Source: an uncultured Kangiella sp.
GTDB taxonomy: Bacteria > Pseudomonadota > Gammaproteobacteria > Enterobacterales > Kangiellaceae
Reading direction: 5' to 3'
DNA length: 64,000 nt
NCBI GenBank assembly: GCA_947498625.1
Contig: CANMKR010000003.1
Span: 62,001-126,000 of the forward strand
The notes beneath the pieces were generated by a model, which searched no databases, had not been told where the DNA came from, and saw only the letters and a program-made list of their open reading frames with translations. Made by a program: the position numbers and the translations under genes. Positions 1 through 8,333 of the stretch are shown here, piece after piece. Positions within the stretch are counted from its first letter, which is position 1. Each line of letters begins with the position of its first letter.

Positions 1-363
1 TAAGTTTGCTTGGCCAAAACCACTAGCATCAACATCCGAGCTGGCGTAACCCAACTCAGCAATAAAATCGATATTGCTAGCCATTGGCATATGGTAGCCC
101 GCGTTAATGGTCGTCAAATCAAAATCTAAATCAACACCATTTTCATCGCCACTAGAACGCAAAGTATCAAGCTTTATATACCACTCTGGTAAAATGCTAA
201 ATGAGCCACCTAAATTAATTCCATCAAGATCAAATGAAACAGAGTTAAAATCTACATCCACCTGATTCCAGCCAGCAGTGAAGTAATCATAACCAACATC
301 TTTTGCTGAAGCGGCACTAGCAAAGACGCTAGCCAACAATAAGGTTATTAGTTTTTTAGCCAT
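1..363 (-). CDS. outer-membrane beta-barrel protein, 3' end beyond window
   Basis: The reading frame is open from an ATG at 363 to the window edge, giving 121 residues with no stop. Residues 1-20 form a Sec signal peptide (MAKKLITLLLASVFASAASA). The mature part has alternating hydrophobic strands typical of a small porin-like barrel. It is a clear paralogue of the next gene upstream (489-1067): both share the stretches LDTLRSSGDE, GVD(L/V)DFDLTT and DFIAELGY. An AGAGAGG-like Shine-Dalgarno precedes the start. The gene probably encodes an outer-membrane protein of about 190 residues. The substrate or partner is unknown. Confidence 0.8.
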   Translation of the reverse strand, partial: MAKKLITLLLASVFASAASAKDVGYDYFTAGWNQVDVDFNSVSFDLDGINLGGSFSILPEWYIKLDTLRSSGDENGVDLDFDLTTINAGYHMPMASNIDFIAELGYASSDVDASGFGQANL

Positions 364-443
364 TTTATATTCCTCTCTAAATTATATGGTCAAGCCATCT
401 AAACTTTAGCACAGAAGACTATTGCTAAACTTGAACCTAAGTA

Positions 444-470
444 ACAAAAAAAGCAGCCCGTAGGCTGCTT
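444..470 (-). terminator. rho-independent terminator after barrel gene 489-1067
   Basis: An AAGCAGCC / GGCTGCTT stem (451-458 and 463-470) with a 4-nt loop is followed, on the minus strand, by a run of seven T. The 31 bases 441-471 recur exactly at 1148-1178. Confidence 0.85.
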
Positions 471-488
471 TATTGACATCTAAGAAAA

Positions 489-1067
489 TTAAAAATCAAA
501 GCGAGCATTGATTCCATAGATATTGATGTCGCTTTCAAAACTACCACGAACGCCTAATGAAAAGCTATCAGTGAAATAATAACGCCCTTCAAGATTGATA
601 AAGGTCGCTGACTCGTCCAAATCAGCATATTGAACATTCAAGCCCCATTCAAAATTGTCTGTAGCTAAACCTCTAAACCCTAATACTAAATTAGCACCAG
701 AGTCATCACTAGACTCACTACCAAACTGAGTACTAAATTCTGCGTCAGCTCCAACGTAACCTAATTCCGCAATAAAATCGACGCCATTTGACATAGTCAT
801 ATGGTAACCAAAGTTTACAGTAGTTAAGTCAAAATCCACATCCACACCAGACTCATCACCACTTGAGCGCAAGGTATCTAATTTTACATACCAATCAGGT
901 GACAAACTAAAAGATGCACCAACATTGAAACCATCTAGATCAAATGATGTGCCGTCAAGATCTACTTGATTATAACCAATGGTAAAATTATCGTAACTTA
1001 AGTCATTTGCAGAAACGGAACCAGTAAAAGCCGCAGCTACTAATAAAGTGATTAATTTTTTTGTCAT
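489..1067 (-). CDS. outer-membrane beta-barrel protein (tandem paralogue)
   Basis: This 192-residue protein has a signal peptide (MTKKLITLLVAAAFTGSVSA) and a mature domain of repeating amphipathic strands. It ends in a C-terminal phenylalanine (NARFDF), the usual signal for assembly of barrels by the BAM complex. Acidic Asp/Gly/Ser-rich loops separate the strands. The length fits an eight-stranded OmpA/OmpX-size barrel. It is the second of two tandem copies, the other being at 1-363. Each copy has its own Shine-Dalgarno and a terminator just upstream. Function is not recognisable beyond the outer-membrane barrel fold. Confidence 0.8.
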   Translation of the reverse strand: MTKKLITLLVAAAFTGSVSANDLSYDNFTIGYNQVDLDGTSFDLDGFNVGASFSLSPDWYVKLDTLRSSGDESGVDVDFDLTTVNFGYHMTMSNGVDFIAELGYVGADAEFSTQFGSESSDDSGANLVLGFRGLATDNFEWGLNVQYADLDESATFINLEGRYYFTDSFSLGVRGSFESDINIYGINARFDF

Positions 1068-1151
1068 AATGTTTTCCTCTCTGTTATTGATGTAATTATA
1101 ACAAAGCTACTTTATCATAATCTAGGGATATTAAAAGTTAACGGATGTAAC

Positions 1152-1180
1152 AAAAAAAGCAGCCCGTAGGCTGCTTTTTC
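1152..1180 (-). terminator. terminator of the rpsP-rimM-trmD-rplS operon
   Basis: An AAGCAGCC-CGTA-GGCTGCTT hairpin (1157-1176) is flanked by A7 on the left and T5 on the right. It therefore ends minus-strand transcription from rplS and could act in both directions. Confidence 0.85.
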
Positions 1181-1200
1181 TTAAGATCAAAATAAGAGTT

Positions 1201-1563
1201 TTATTTCTTCTTATTCTTCAGATCCAATTTTTCTTTAATACGTGCAGATTTACCTGAACGCTCACGCAAGTAGTAGATTTTCGCTTGGCGAACATCACCA
1301 CGGCGCTTAACAGTAATACTGTCAACTAATGGGCTGTAGGTCTGGAATGTACGCTCTACGCCTACACCAGAAGAAATTTTACGTACTGTGAACGCAGAGT
1401 TAAGTCCACGGTTACGTTTAGCAATTACAACGCCTTCAAAAGCCTGTAAACGCTCACGGTCACCTTCTTTAACTTTAACTTGAATTACAACAGTGTCACC
1501 CGCGCCGAAAGTCGGGATTTCTTTTGTCATTTGTTCAGCTTCTAACTGATCGATAATGTTCAT
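1201..1563 (-). CDS. rplS: 50S ribosomal protein L19
   Basis: The 120-residue protein matches L19 along its whole length: an N-terminal [11 protein letters not shown] helix, then [34 protein letters not shown], and the C-terminal [18 protein letters not shown]19 sits at the 30S-50S interface of the ribosome. The frame is open further upstream to 1596, but the ATG at 1563 fits the family start (MNIIDQLE). It is preceded by a good Shine-Dalgarno (GTGAGGAG). This is the last gene of the rpsP-rimM-trmD-rplS operon. Confidence 0.97.
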   Translation of the reverse strand: MNIIDQLEAEQMTKEIPTFGAGDTVVIQVKVKEGDRERLQAFEGVVIAKRNRGLNSAFTVRKISSGVGVERTFQTYSPLVDSITVKRRGDVRQAKIYYLRERSGKSARIKEKLDLKNKKK

Positions 1564-1637
1564 GGCTGTGCTCCTCACTTGAGCTCTACTTTTCAATAGA
1601 ATAAAAACTAATAAATATGGTGATGAATTAAAGTTTA

Positions 1638-2393
1638 TTACTCGAGTTCATCGATAAATTCTTGCAACAAAGTCTGCTGTTCTTCGTTTAACTCAACGCC
1701 TTGCAACAAATCTTTGCGTCTTACCCAAGTCCTGCCCAGAGATTGCTTCAGCCTCCAGCGACGAATTTTCTCGTGGTCACCGGTTAGCAATATGTTTGGA
1801 ACCTGTTTGCCCTCAAAGCTTTCAGGGCGCGTATAGTGCGGATGATCCAATAAACTTACCCCATCGCCACTAAACGAATCCTCAACCGCCGACTGTTCAT
1901 GCCCGAGCACCTCAGGCATTACGCGAACAACCGCGTCGATTACGGCCATAGCCGCAACTTCCCCTCCACTAAGAACAAAATCTCCTAGCGATATTTCTTG
2001 GTCGATTTCCGACTCAATCACTCGCTCATCAATTCCTTCATAGCGCCCTGCTACTAATAGCAGGTTTGGCTTACTAGCCAACTCTTGAACCAGTTTTTGA
2101 TCTAACTTTTTACCTTGTGGTGAAAGATAAATCTTATGGACCGGTTCGCCATCTATTGCCAATTTAGAATCAGCAAATCGAATCGCTTGGGTTAACGGCT
2201 CAGTCATCATCAACATACCTGGCCCGCCCCCATAAGGTCGATCATCTATCGTACGATGTTTGTCACTGGTAAAGTCTCTTGGGTTAGTTACTTCAAACCC
2301 AACTTTACCTTTTTGAATGGCTCTACCTACCACACCTTGCTCTGTTACCACATCAAACATTTGTGGAAACAAACTGATCACATGAATATTCAT
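1638..2393 (-). CDS. trmD: tRNA (guanine-N1-)-methyltransferase
   Basis: TrmD makes m1G37 in tRNAs that read CNN and GNN codons, which prevents +1 frameshifting, using S-adenosylmethionine. This 251-residue protein carries the SPOUT-fold signatures of the family: [13 protein letters not shown], the knot regions [14 protein letters not shown] and [16 protein letters not shown], and [10 protein letters not shown] and [13 protein letters not shown] near the C-terminus. The frame is open upstream to 2441, overlapping rimM, but the ATG at 2393 ([13 protein letters not shown]) matches the family N-terminus. It leaves a 26-nt gap after rimM. Length is close to the E. coli enzyme (255). Confidence 0.97.
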   Translation of the reverse strand: MNIHVISLFPQMFDVVTEQGVVGRAIQKGKVGFEVTNPRDFTSDKHRTIDDRPYGGGPGMLMMTEPLTQAIRFADSKLAIDGEPVHKIYLSPQGKKLDQKLVQELASKPNLLLVAGRYEGIDERVIESEIDQEISLGDFVLSGGEVAAMAVIDAVVRVMPEVLGHEQSAVEDSFSGDGVSLLDHPHYTRPESFEGKQVPNILLTGDHEKIRRWRLKQSLGRTWVRRKDLLQGVELNEEQQTLLQEFIDELE

Positions 2394-2419
2394 CCGAACA
2401 GCCTTAAAACCCAATGCGC

Positions 2420-2944
2420 TTATACATAATCGGCTTGCCAATCAACCGTGATTAATTTCGCGGCTAAATCAACCTTAATAACACTATAATCCAGTACAAA
2501 CGGAATCAAAATTTCTTCTGTTCCATCGGCTTTAACCACCAACACGTCGTTTGCACCGGTTTCCATCAGTTTCTTAACTTGACCAAAGTTTTCACCCTGC
2601 AAGTTAACCACCGACAACCCCACCAGATCGCGCCAATAATAATCATCGCCTTCTAATTGAGGAAGCTGTGATTCGTCTATCGCCAACTCATTACTATGGT
2701 AACTTTCAGCTAAATTACGATCATCACAACCTTTAATGTGAGCTACTACGGTTTTACCCTGCTCACGCCCTTTAGTAATATCCAGTGGTAGCCATTGGCC
2801 TTTCACCTTCATATACCAAGGGTTATAGGAAAGAATATTTTCCTTAGGATCGGTATAAGAATAAATCTTAATCCAACCCTTAATGCCATAAGCCCCGTTA
2901 ACTTTGCCCACTATAAGTGGTTTAAAATCTTCAGGAACTGACAT
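2420..2944 (-). CDS. rimM: 16S rRNA processing protein RimM
   Basis: RimM binds ribosomal protein S19 in the 30S head and aids 16S maturation. The 174-residue product has the N-terminal RimM barrel ([21 protein letters not shown]) and a C-terminal PRC-like barrel ([13 protein letters not shown]...[17 protein letters not shown]...ILIPFV). A TTG at 2947 directly precedes the ATG at 2944. The ATG has better spacing from a purine-rich stretch (AAGAGAA) and is preferred. It is the second gene of the ribosomal operon. Confidence 0.95.
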   Translation of the reverse strand: MSVPEDFKPLIVGKVNGAYGIKGWIKIYSYTDPKENILSYNPWYMKVKGQWLPLDITKGREQGKTVVAHIKGCDDRNLAESYHSNELAIDESQLPQLEGDDYYWRDLVGLSVVNLQGENFGQVKKLMETGANDVLVVKADGTEEILIPFVLDYSVIKVDLAAKLITVDWQADYV

Positions 2945-2986
2945 CAATCGTTCTCTTATTCTCTGTTACAGGGAAGAAGAACTAAA

Positions 2987-3232
2987 TTATGCAGCTGCGT
3001 TATCTTTCAACAACTTAGCAACACGAGCGCTTGGTTGTGCGCCTTGGCCAACCCAATGCTCAACACGCTCAGCATTAACGCGTAAACGCTCTTCTTGACC
3101 GCGAGCAACAGGGTTAAAGAAACCTACACGCTCAATAAAACGGCCATCACGCTTCATACGTTGATCAGCAACTACTAAATGGTAAAAAGGGCGTTTTTTA
3201 GAACCGCCACGAGCTAAACGAATGACTACCAT
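2987..3232 (-). CDS. rpsP: 30S ribosomal protein S16
   Basis: The 81-residue protein starts with the family signature [20 protein letters not shown] and continues with [12 protein letters not shown]. It ends with the usual alanine-rich tail. S16 is an assembly protein of the 30S body. It is the first gene of the operon, so the operon promoter should lie in 3233-3480. A T-rich region is present there, but no promoter was convincing enough to call. Confidence 0.97.
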   Translation of the reverse strand: MVVIRLARGGSKKRPFYHLVVADQRMKRDGRFIERVGFFNPVARGQEERLRVNAERVEHWVGQGAQPSARVAKLLKDNAAA

Positions 3233-3482
3233 CGTTTAAATCCTCTGTTTTAAGTACATAAAAGCCTCGAAAACGCCGTATTACGAGGTTTTCAAAGACT
3301 TACAAATTTTTAAGAGCGCGAATTTTACATGAAAAAAACCGCTTTGGGAAATGGTTTTTTGCCTCTGAAACCGCTTATTTTCAGAGCATTGCTACATTCT
3401 TACGCCCACTTTCACATTATATGCAAACTCAGTGTTATAAGCTTTTTAAAATTATCAATCAGCAGCATTTCAGAGACATCTT

Positions 3483-3782
3483 ATGAAAACTACCTTAAAA
3501 GATTTAACAAATCAGAAAATCGACAAGCTCGTTATCAACTCTCTAGAGCAGGCTCTCTATCAAGCCCTAGTGGTAATTGATAATGAAGAAAGCCTAGTCT
3601 GGGATTACTCAGGGAAAACTTTGCTTACACATAGTCTAACAGAAATGCAAAATCACTTTGCCAAACTTAATGTTGCTCAGACCGTAATCAGGCATGAAAG
3701 TCCCTATGATGAAATGATTGGACAAAGCACTATTAAAGATAATCGTATGGAAGTCCCTATTGGTAGTATTCAGATCCGTTAA
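3483..3782 (+). CDS. DUF6482-like small protein
   Basis: This 99-residue cytoplasmic protein has no signal peptide or membrane segment. The pattern resembles the DUF6482 family of marine gammaproteobacteria: a short leader, a segment (LVINSLEQALYQALVVID) that looks like a strand pair, a region resembling HSLTEMQNHFAKL, and a C-terminal HESPYDEMIG that recalls the conserved H-[QS]-x-x-x-DEM of that family. Function is unknown. It is the first of three plus-strand genes lying between rpsP and ffh. The family assignment is from memory of the motif. Confidence 0.6.
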   Translation: MKTTLKDLTNQKIDKLVINSLEQALYQALVVIDNEESLVWDYSGKTLLTHSLTEMQNHFAKLNVAQTVIRHESPYDEMIGQSTIKDNRMEVPIGSIQIR

Positions 3783-3902
3783 ATCAAGGATTAAACCAAT
3801 AACGCACTAAATACTTGGAACAGTTTGTTACTCTTTTCAATATCTATGTATTACAGCTAATGGTAAGTTAATTCTAAGAATACAAAAACTAAAAGGAAAC
3901 TT

Positions 3903-4238
3903 ATGAATTACGTTTATATCGGTATGGCAGGCCATGTTACCTGCATTGATATATCTACAGGTAACGAAGTTTGGCGCACTAAAATCAAAAAAGGTAGCTC
4001 ATTAACCAACCTCATTCGAGAAGGTAATCAAATTATCGCCTACTCAGGCGGTCATCTATTTGCCCTCAACGCCCTAACTGGCGATATTCAGTGGGAAAAC
4101 GAACTCAAAGGTCTAGGTTACAGCTATTGCATAATCGCAGGCTCAGAACAAGCCACTGGTGCTAGTGCTAGCGCTGCTTCTGCCCAACAAACCGCAGTTG
4201 GTGCTGGAGTTGTTGCAACCACGACTGCCGCAACTTAA
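3903..4238 (+). CDS. short PQQ-like beta-propeller repeat protein
   Basis: This 111-residue protein contains two propeller blades of the PQQ type: GHVTCIDISTGNEVWRTKIK and GHLFALNALTGDIQWENELK. Each has the blade signature (G...ALDxxTGxxxW). Two blades cannot close a propeller alone, so it may oligomerise or be a remnant of a larger propeller. The last 25 residues are a low-complexity Ala/Thr/Ser/Gly tail. There is no signal peptide. A good Shine-Dalgarno (AAAAGGAAAC) precedes the ATG. The partner and role are unknown. Confidence 0.65.
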   Translation: MNYVYIGMAGHVTCIDISTGNEVWRTKIKKGSSLTNLIREGNQIIAYSGGHLFALNALTGDIQWENELKGLGYSYCIIAGSEQATGASASAASAQQTAVGAGVVATTTAAT

Positions 4239-4475
4239 GCCACTTGTGAATTAGTGCTTGCTCGAAACTCAGCAATTACTAGGTTTAATACTATATATGA
4301 TTTGCAAAATTAACTGATAGTCTAAATCCACTATTTTTCTTAGTTAGATTAATATTCAATTTAACTAGAATTGTAGATGGGCTCCACAAAACTTGATTCA
4401 GTTCTAATACTATTGTTGTTAAATAGTAAATTTAAGCTAGTATTAAATCCAATCTACACAACCAATTATTTCTCT

Positions 4476-5906
4476 ATGCGCGATGCATTTAATCAAAAAA
4501 ACATATTAGAGAAGCATTATGTGCGCAAGAAAAAAGTATTAGAAATTCGGAATTTCGATTTCTTTGTTACTGCGTATAATGCTGATAAGAACCAACTTGA
4601 TGATGGTTCAAAAAAAACTGATTTGATTACAGGAATATTTTTTACCTGGCCAATTGAGTTTCTACAGATTTGCTATAGCCTCGGAACTAGTCTAGATGAA
4701 CTTAAGAAATCACACTTGCCCGAGATTATAAGGCGCTTAAAATTCACAGCTGTCGAGTTAGCAAATCTCCCTGGCAAGCAAATCTTTAAGCGCGATTCTA
4801 GCTCTAATAAAATTGCTATATCTAAATTACATAGCCAGTTATCTATATTGGTCTGGTTAATTTGCCTAGGAGTTTCAGATGAAGAGTTGTCTCAAATTGT
4901 TCCTATGTTTAGCCTTGGCGGGGATGACCGATTCTTAGATTTCATTTGCAGATACTATGACTCATCTAGAACATTATCATCAGAATGTGCTTATCCTAAG
5001 GCTTTTGGCCTCTTGGATCAGTTAATTTCAGAACCTAATACCAAGCATCCGGAGTTAATAAAGTCTTATTTGGATAATTGGCCCAGAGCCATAAATTTGA
5101 TAGGTGGTGCCAGCTTAGGTTTTAGAGTAGAGCTAGGCAATGGTAAAGTAAGAACTGCCGATGATCTTGCAGCAGGAATTAACCAAGACTATCGAGGTTT
5201 TTGGTGTTGGGAAGCAGCTCTTGCTGTTAAGTTTTTTCATATTGATGATAACACATTTAAAGATCATATTTTCTATCCTTATGATCTGGCTCATTTCACT
5301 CCAGCTCTTGAAAACCATAGTTACTTAAGCTCTTTGGATTTGGAGCCATCTAATTTAGCCCTAGAAAACTTAGCTCCTCAGCCAAATAAGATTCTTACAG
5401 AGGACAAGAATAAGACAATTAATGGAGTAAACTTTATATATCATGCGCATAAACTAAAGACGGAATCTCAAAGCAAGACTTCACCTGATATTGTGTCAGA
5501 TGCAGCTGTCAGGTATTCGGTTTATATTGAAACCGATCCTGAAACAATTGAAACCGAGAAAGGCGACGCAGCGTACGTATCAGCAGTTGACTCATATTTC
5601 AACGCTGAGCAACATGCTTCAATGAACATGGAACAACTATTGGAGCAATATGGACAATCGGAAATTCGAAACTTTATGCAAGAGGTGTTTTTGCATATGG
5701 AAGGCAGTAAAAACCATTGCGCGTACCTGTATTGTTCACGTTCTAATGAAACGACAGTCGAGCCACTACTAATTCTTAGGTATCGGAAGTTTATCGATGC
5801 TAAAGCCTTAATAATTAACTGTATGGTTAGAGATCCAAAATTACTAATCTCAGAGGTTCAAGAGCATTGGGATTATCTGATTGAGCAATATCAAGATACT
5901 ATATAA
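4476..5906 (+). CDS. PoNi-like (DUF1910/DUF1911) immunity protein with extra C-terminal domain
   Basis: Residues 1 to about 285 resemble the PoNi immunity family, cytoplasmic proteins that neutralise PoNe DNase toxins. The start MRDAFNQKNILEKHY is typical. The C-terminal signature of that domain is visible as GFWCWEAALAVKFF (about 240-253) and LKDH-like KDHIFYPYDLAHF (about 261-273). The remaining 190 residues form a second, unrecognised domain (YSVYIETDP..., then AEQHASMNMEQLLEQYGQSEIRNFMQEVF, LLILRYRKF). The frame is open upstream to an ATG at 4377, but the PoNi-like start at 4476 fits better. Neither has a clear Shine-Dalgarno. No PoNe toxin gene lies nearby, so this looks like an orphan immunity gene. 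The fold assignment is by motif memory. Confidence 0.6.
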   Translation: MRDAFNQKNILEKHYVRKKKVLEIRNFDFFVTAYNADKNQLDDGSKKTDLITGIFFTWPIEFLQICYSLGTSLDELKKSHLPEIIRRLKFTAVELANLPGKQIFKRDSSSNKIAISKLHSQLSILVWLICLGVSDEELSQIVPMFSLGGDDRFLDFICRYYDSSRTLSSECAYPKAFGLLDQLISEPNTKHPELIKSYLDNWPRAINLIGGASLGFRVELGNGKVRTADDLAAGINQDYRGFWCWEAALAVKFFHIDDNTFKDHIFYPYDLAHFTPALENHSYLSSLDLEPSNLALENLAPQPNKILTEDKNKTINGVNFIYHAHKLKTESQSKTSPDIVSDAAVRYSVYIETDPETIETEKGDAAYVSAVDSYFNAEQHASMNMEQLLEQYGQSEIRNFMQEVFLHMEGSKNHCAYLYCSRSNETTVEPLLILRYRKFIDAKALIINCMVRDPKLLISEVQEHWDYLIEQYQDTI

Positions 5907-5931
5907 ATAGGGATGCATAAGCACCCCCAGG

Positions 5932-7344
5932 TTATCTTCGGCCAAATGGGGGCATCCCGCCAGGACCGCCTGGCCCACCCATTCCACCCATACCTGGTGG
6001 TAATTTTCCTTGCATGCCGCGCATCATTTTCATCATGCCGCCTTTACCCTTCATCTTTTTCATCATTTTTTGCATCTGGGTAAATTGCTTTAATAGCTTG
6101 TTCACATCTTGGATCTGAGTTCCAGATCCGTTTGCGATACGCTTTTTTCGCGAACCTTTAATAAGCTCAGGGCGAGTACGTTCTTTTGGAGTCATTGAGT
6201 TAATAATTGCCATCATTTGACCGGTGGACTTATCATTCATGACTTTCTGCTTAGCGGCTTCTGGAATTTGTCCCATGCCCGGCAACTTGTCCATAAGTCC
6301 TGCCATACCGCCCATATTTTGCATTTGTATCAATTGCTCTCTAAAGTCTTCAAGGTCAAAACCTTTGCCTTTCATGATCTTCTTGGCAACTTTCTCGGCT
6401 TTTTTCTTATCGACCTTACGCTCAACTTCTTCAATTAAACTGAGTACATCACCCATACCCAAGATTCGAGAAGCGACACGCTCTGGGTGGAATGGCTCTA
6501 ATTGATCGAGCTTTTCACCCATACCAATAAACTTAATAGGTTTACCGGTTATTTGGCGAATCGATAATGCCGCACCACCACGAGCATCGCCGTCAGCTTT
6601 AGTTAAAATGACACCGGTTAATGGCAAGGCATCATTAAATGCTTTGGCGGTATTGGCAGCATCTTGACCGGTCATTGAGTCGACCACAAACAACGTCTCG
6701 GTCGGTTCAATAGCAGAGTGCAGCGCCTTGATTTCGTCCATCATTTCTTCGTCAACCGCCAATCGACCAGCGGTATCAATTATGATGACATCAATAAAAC
6801 TTTTTCGAGCTTCTTCGATAGCATTTTTCGCAATATCAACTGGCTTTTGTTCTGTCGAACTTGGGAAAAAAGTCGCCCCTACTTCGCCAGCTACCGTCTC
6901 AAGCTGCTTGATCGCGGCAGGACGATATACATCAGCAGAAGCCACCATGACCGATTTCTTTTCACGGTTAATTAAGAGATGAGAAAGCTTACCCGCAGAA
7001 GTCGTTTTACCGGCACCTTGCAAACCTGCCATTAAGATCACCACAGGCGGTTTAGCTGCTAGGTTAAGAGAATCGTTCTCTTCGCCCATGGCTTTCACCA
7101 TTTCATCATTAACGATCTTGATGAACTCCTGACCTGGATCGAGCGCTTTACCTACAACGGTACCTACCGCCCTTTCTTTCACTGACGATACAAAATCTTT
7201 TACCACTGGTAGGGCAACATCGGCTTCTAACAAAGCCATACGCACTTCACGGAGCGTATCTTTAATATTGTCTTCGGTGATTTTAGCTTTGCCTTGAATG
7301 GCCTTGAGCGCGCCCGATAAGCGATCACTTAAACTTTCAAACAT
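5932..7344 (-). CDS. ffh: signal recognition particle protein Ffh
   Basis: Ffh is the SRP54 GTPase that, with 4.5S RNA, delivers nascent inner-membrane proteins to FtsY. The 470-residue product has an N domain (about 1-95) and a G domain with GLQGAGKTT, DTAGR and TKADGDARGG. The M domain (about 300 onward) includes KGFDLEDFREQL, GSGTQIQDVNKLLKQF and methionine-rich helices. The Gly/Met/Pro-rich C-terminal tail (GGMGGPGGPGGMPPFGRR) is longer than in E. coli (453 residues). It is divergent from ypjD across a 188-bp region that must hold both promoters. Confidence 0.97.
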   Translation of the reverse strand: MFESLSDRLSGALKAIQGKAKITEDNIKDTLREVRMALLEADVALPVVKDFVSSVKERAVGTVVGKALDPGQEFIKIVNDEMVKAMGEENDSLNLAAKPPVVILMAGLQGAGKTTSAGKLSHLLINREKKSVMVASADVYRPAAIKQLETVAGEVGATFFPSSTEQKPVDIAKNAIEEARKSFIDVIIIDTAGRLAVDEEMMDEIKALHSAIEPTETLFVVDSMTGQDAANTAKAFNDALPLTGVILTKADGDARGGAALSIRQITGKPIKFIGMGEKLDQLEPFHPERVASRILGMGDVLSLIEEVERKVDKKKAEKVAKKIMKGKGFDLEDFREQLIQMQNMGGMAGLMDKLPGMGQIPEAAKQKVMNDKSTGQMMAIINSMTPKERTRPELIKGSRKKRIANGSGTQIQDVNKLLKQFTQMQKMMKKMKGKGGMMKMMRGMQGKLPPGMGGMGGPGGPGGMPPFGRR

Positions 7345-7532
7345 GTAACTTCCTCATACCCAATCATAACTGCCATGCTACTTTTCTTATTTAGTACTAA
7401 TTGGGGAGCTAATATAAATTTTCAATTGGTTGCATTATAGCGGATCAATAGTAAATTTGTGATACTATTTGCCTTAATCGAATAACTAATGACACTCTTA
7501 AAAATCATTACAGAATAGATATCATTATTACC

Positions 7533-8330
7533 ATGTCATTATATATCACTATTATCACCACATTAGCTTATCTGGGACTCGCAGCTTTTTTTGCTATGCG
7601 CTTAAAACACCCAGAAGGGATACTACCTTCTTGGAGCCATGTTTTACCCTTTGTGCCAATGGCACTCCACCTTTACTCATTGTACTTAGCGATTGAAACT
7701 GGTGCTGGTCAAAATTTATCCTTATTTAATTTATTATCCCTAACTGCCTTTATCTTGGTCTTAATCGTCGCCTTATATCGATTCCGAAAACCTGCGCCAC
7801 ATTTAATGCTTTATACCGCGATTTTCGCAGCTGCATGCCTTTTAACTAAACTATTACCGCATCCAGCAAGAATTTCCCTATTATCAGGAGACTGGATAGG
7901 CATTACCCATATCTGGCTTGCGATAGTAAGTTTCAGCCTATTGCTGTTAGCAGCATTACAAAGCAGCCTAGTATTAATGCTTAATAAAAAGCTTAAAACT
8001 CAGCCTGCTAAAATCCATCCATTAATGCCACCATTGATGCAGATGGAGCGCTTCAATTTTGATTTAGTGCTAATCGGTGCTATCTGTCTAACTGGGGCAC
8101 TTGCCTTAGGCTTTTTCTTACCTGCCGAAGTTATTCAGCAACAAGCTCTGCATAAAATCATTTTAACGGTCATCGCCTGGTTCAGTTTCTGTACATTTAT
8201 CTTGCTGTATAAAGGCACAAAGATAAGCGGCATCCAATTTGCTCGCTTTACATTAATTGCTTTTACCTTATTAGCGTTAGGCTTTATCGGAAGCAAGCTG
8301 GTAATAGAACTCATACTACAAAGAGGCTAA
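7533..8330 (+). CDS. ypjD: CcsA/YpjD-family inner-membrane protein
   Basis: This 265-residue polytopic membrane protein has about eight hydrophobic segments and matches E. coli YpjD. Shared landmarks are GQNLSLFNLLSL (about 59-70), the central histidine segment GITHIWLAIVSFSLLLLAALQ, MPPLMQMERFNFD, and HKIILTVIAWFSF. YpjD belongs to the cytochrome c assembly (CcsA/ResC-like) superfamily but lacks the haem-handling WWD motif, and its function is not firmly known. ffh, ypjD and corB form a conserved gammaproteobacterial neighbourhood. No strong Shine-Dalgarno is visible before the ATG. Confidence 0.9.
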   Translation: MSLYITIITTLAYLGLAAFFAMRLKHPEGILPSWSHVLPFVPMALHLYSLYLAIETGAGQNLSLFNLLSLTAFILVLIVALYRFRKPAPHLMLYTAIFAAACLLTKLLPHPARISLLSGDWIGITHIWLAIVSFSLLLLAALQSSLVLMLNKKLKTQPAKIHPLMPPLMQMERFNFDLVLIGAICLTGALALGFFLPAEVIQQQALHKIILTVIAWFSFCTFILLYKGTKISGIQFARFTLIAFTLLALGFIGSKLVIELILQRG

Positions 8331-8333
8331 TCG

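Noticed and set aside
1564..1596. Upstream extension of rplS ([11 protein letters not shown])
   Set aside because: L19 homologues start at MNIIxQLE, and the Shine-Dalgarno lies inside the extension.
3331..3360. AAAAAACC...GGTTTTTT inverted repeat upstream of rpsP as terminator
   Set aside because: The loop is 12 nt and the arms are AT-rich, so it is a weak structure with no gene ending beside it.
3329..3580. 83-residue plus-strand ORF overlapping the DUF6482 gene
   Set aside because: It is in another frame of the same DNA and continues only into the start of the real gene.
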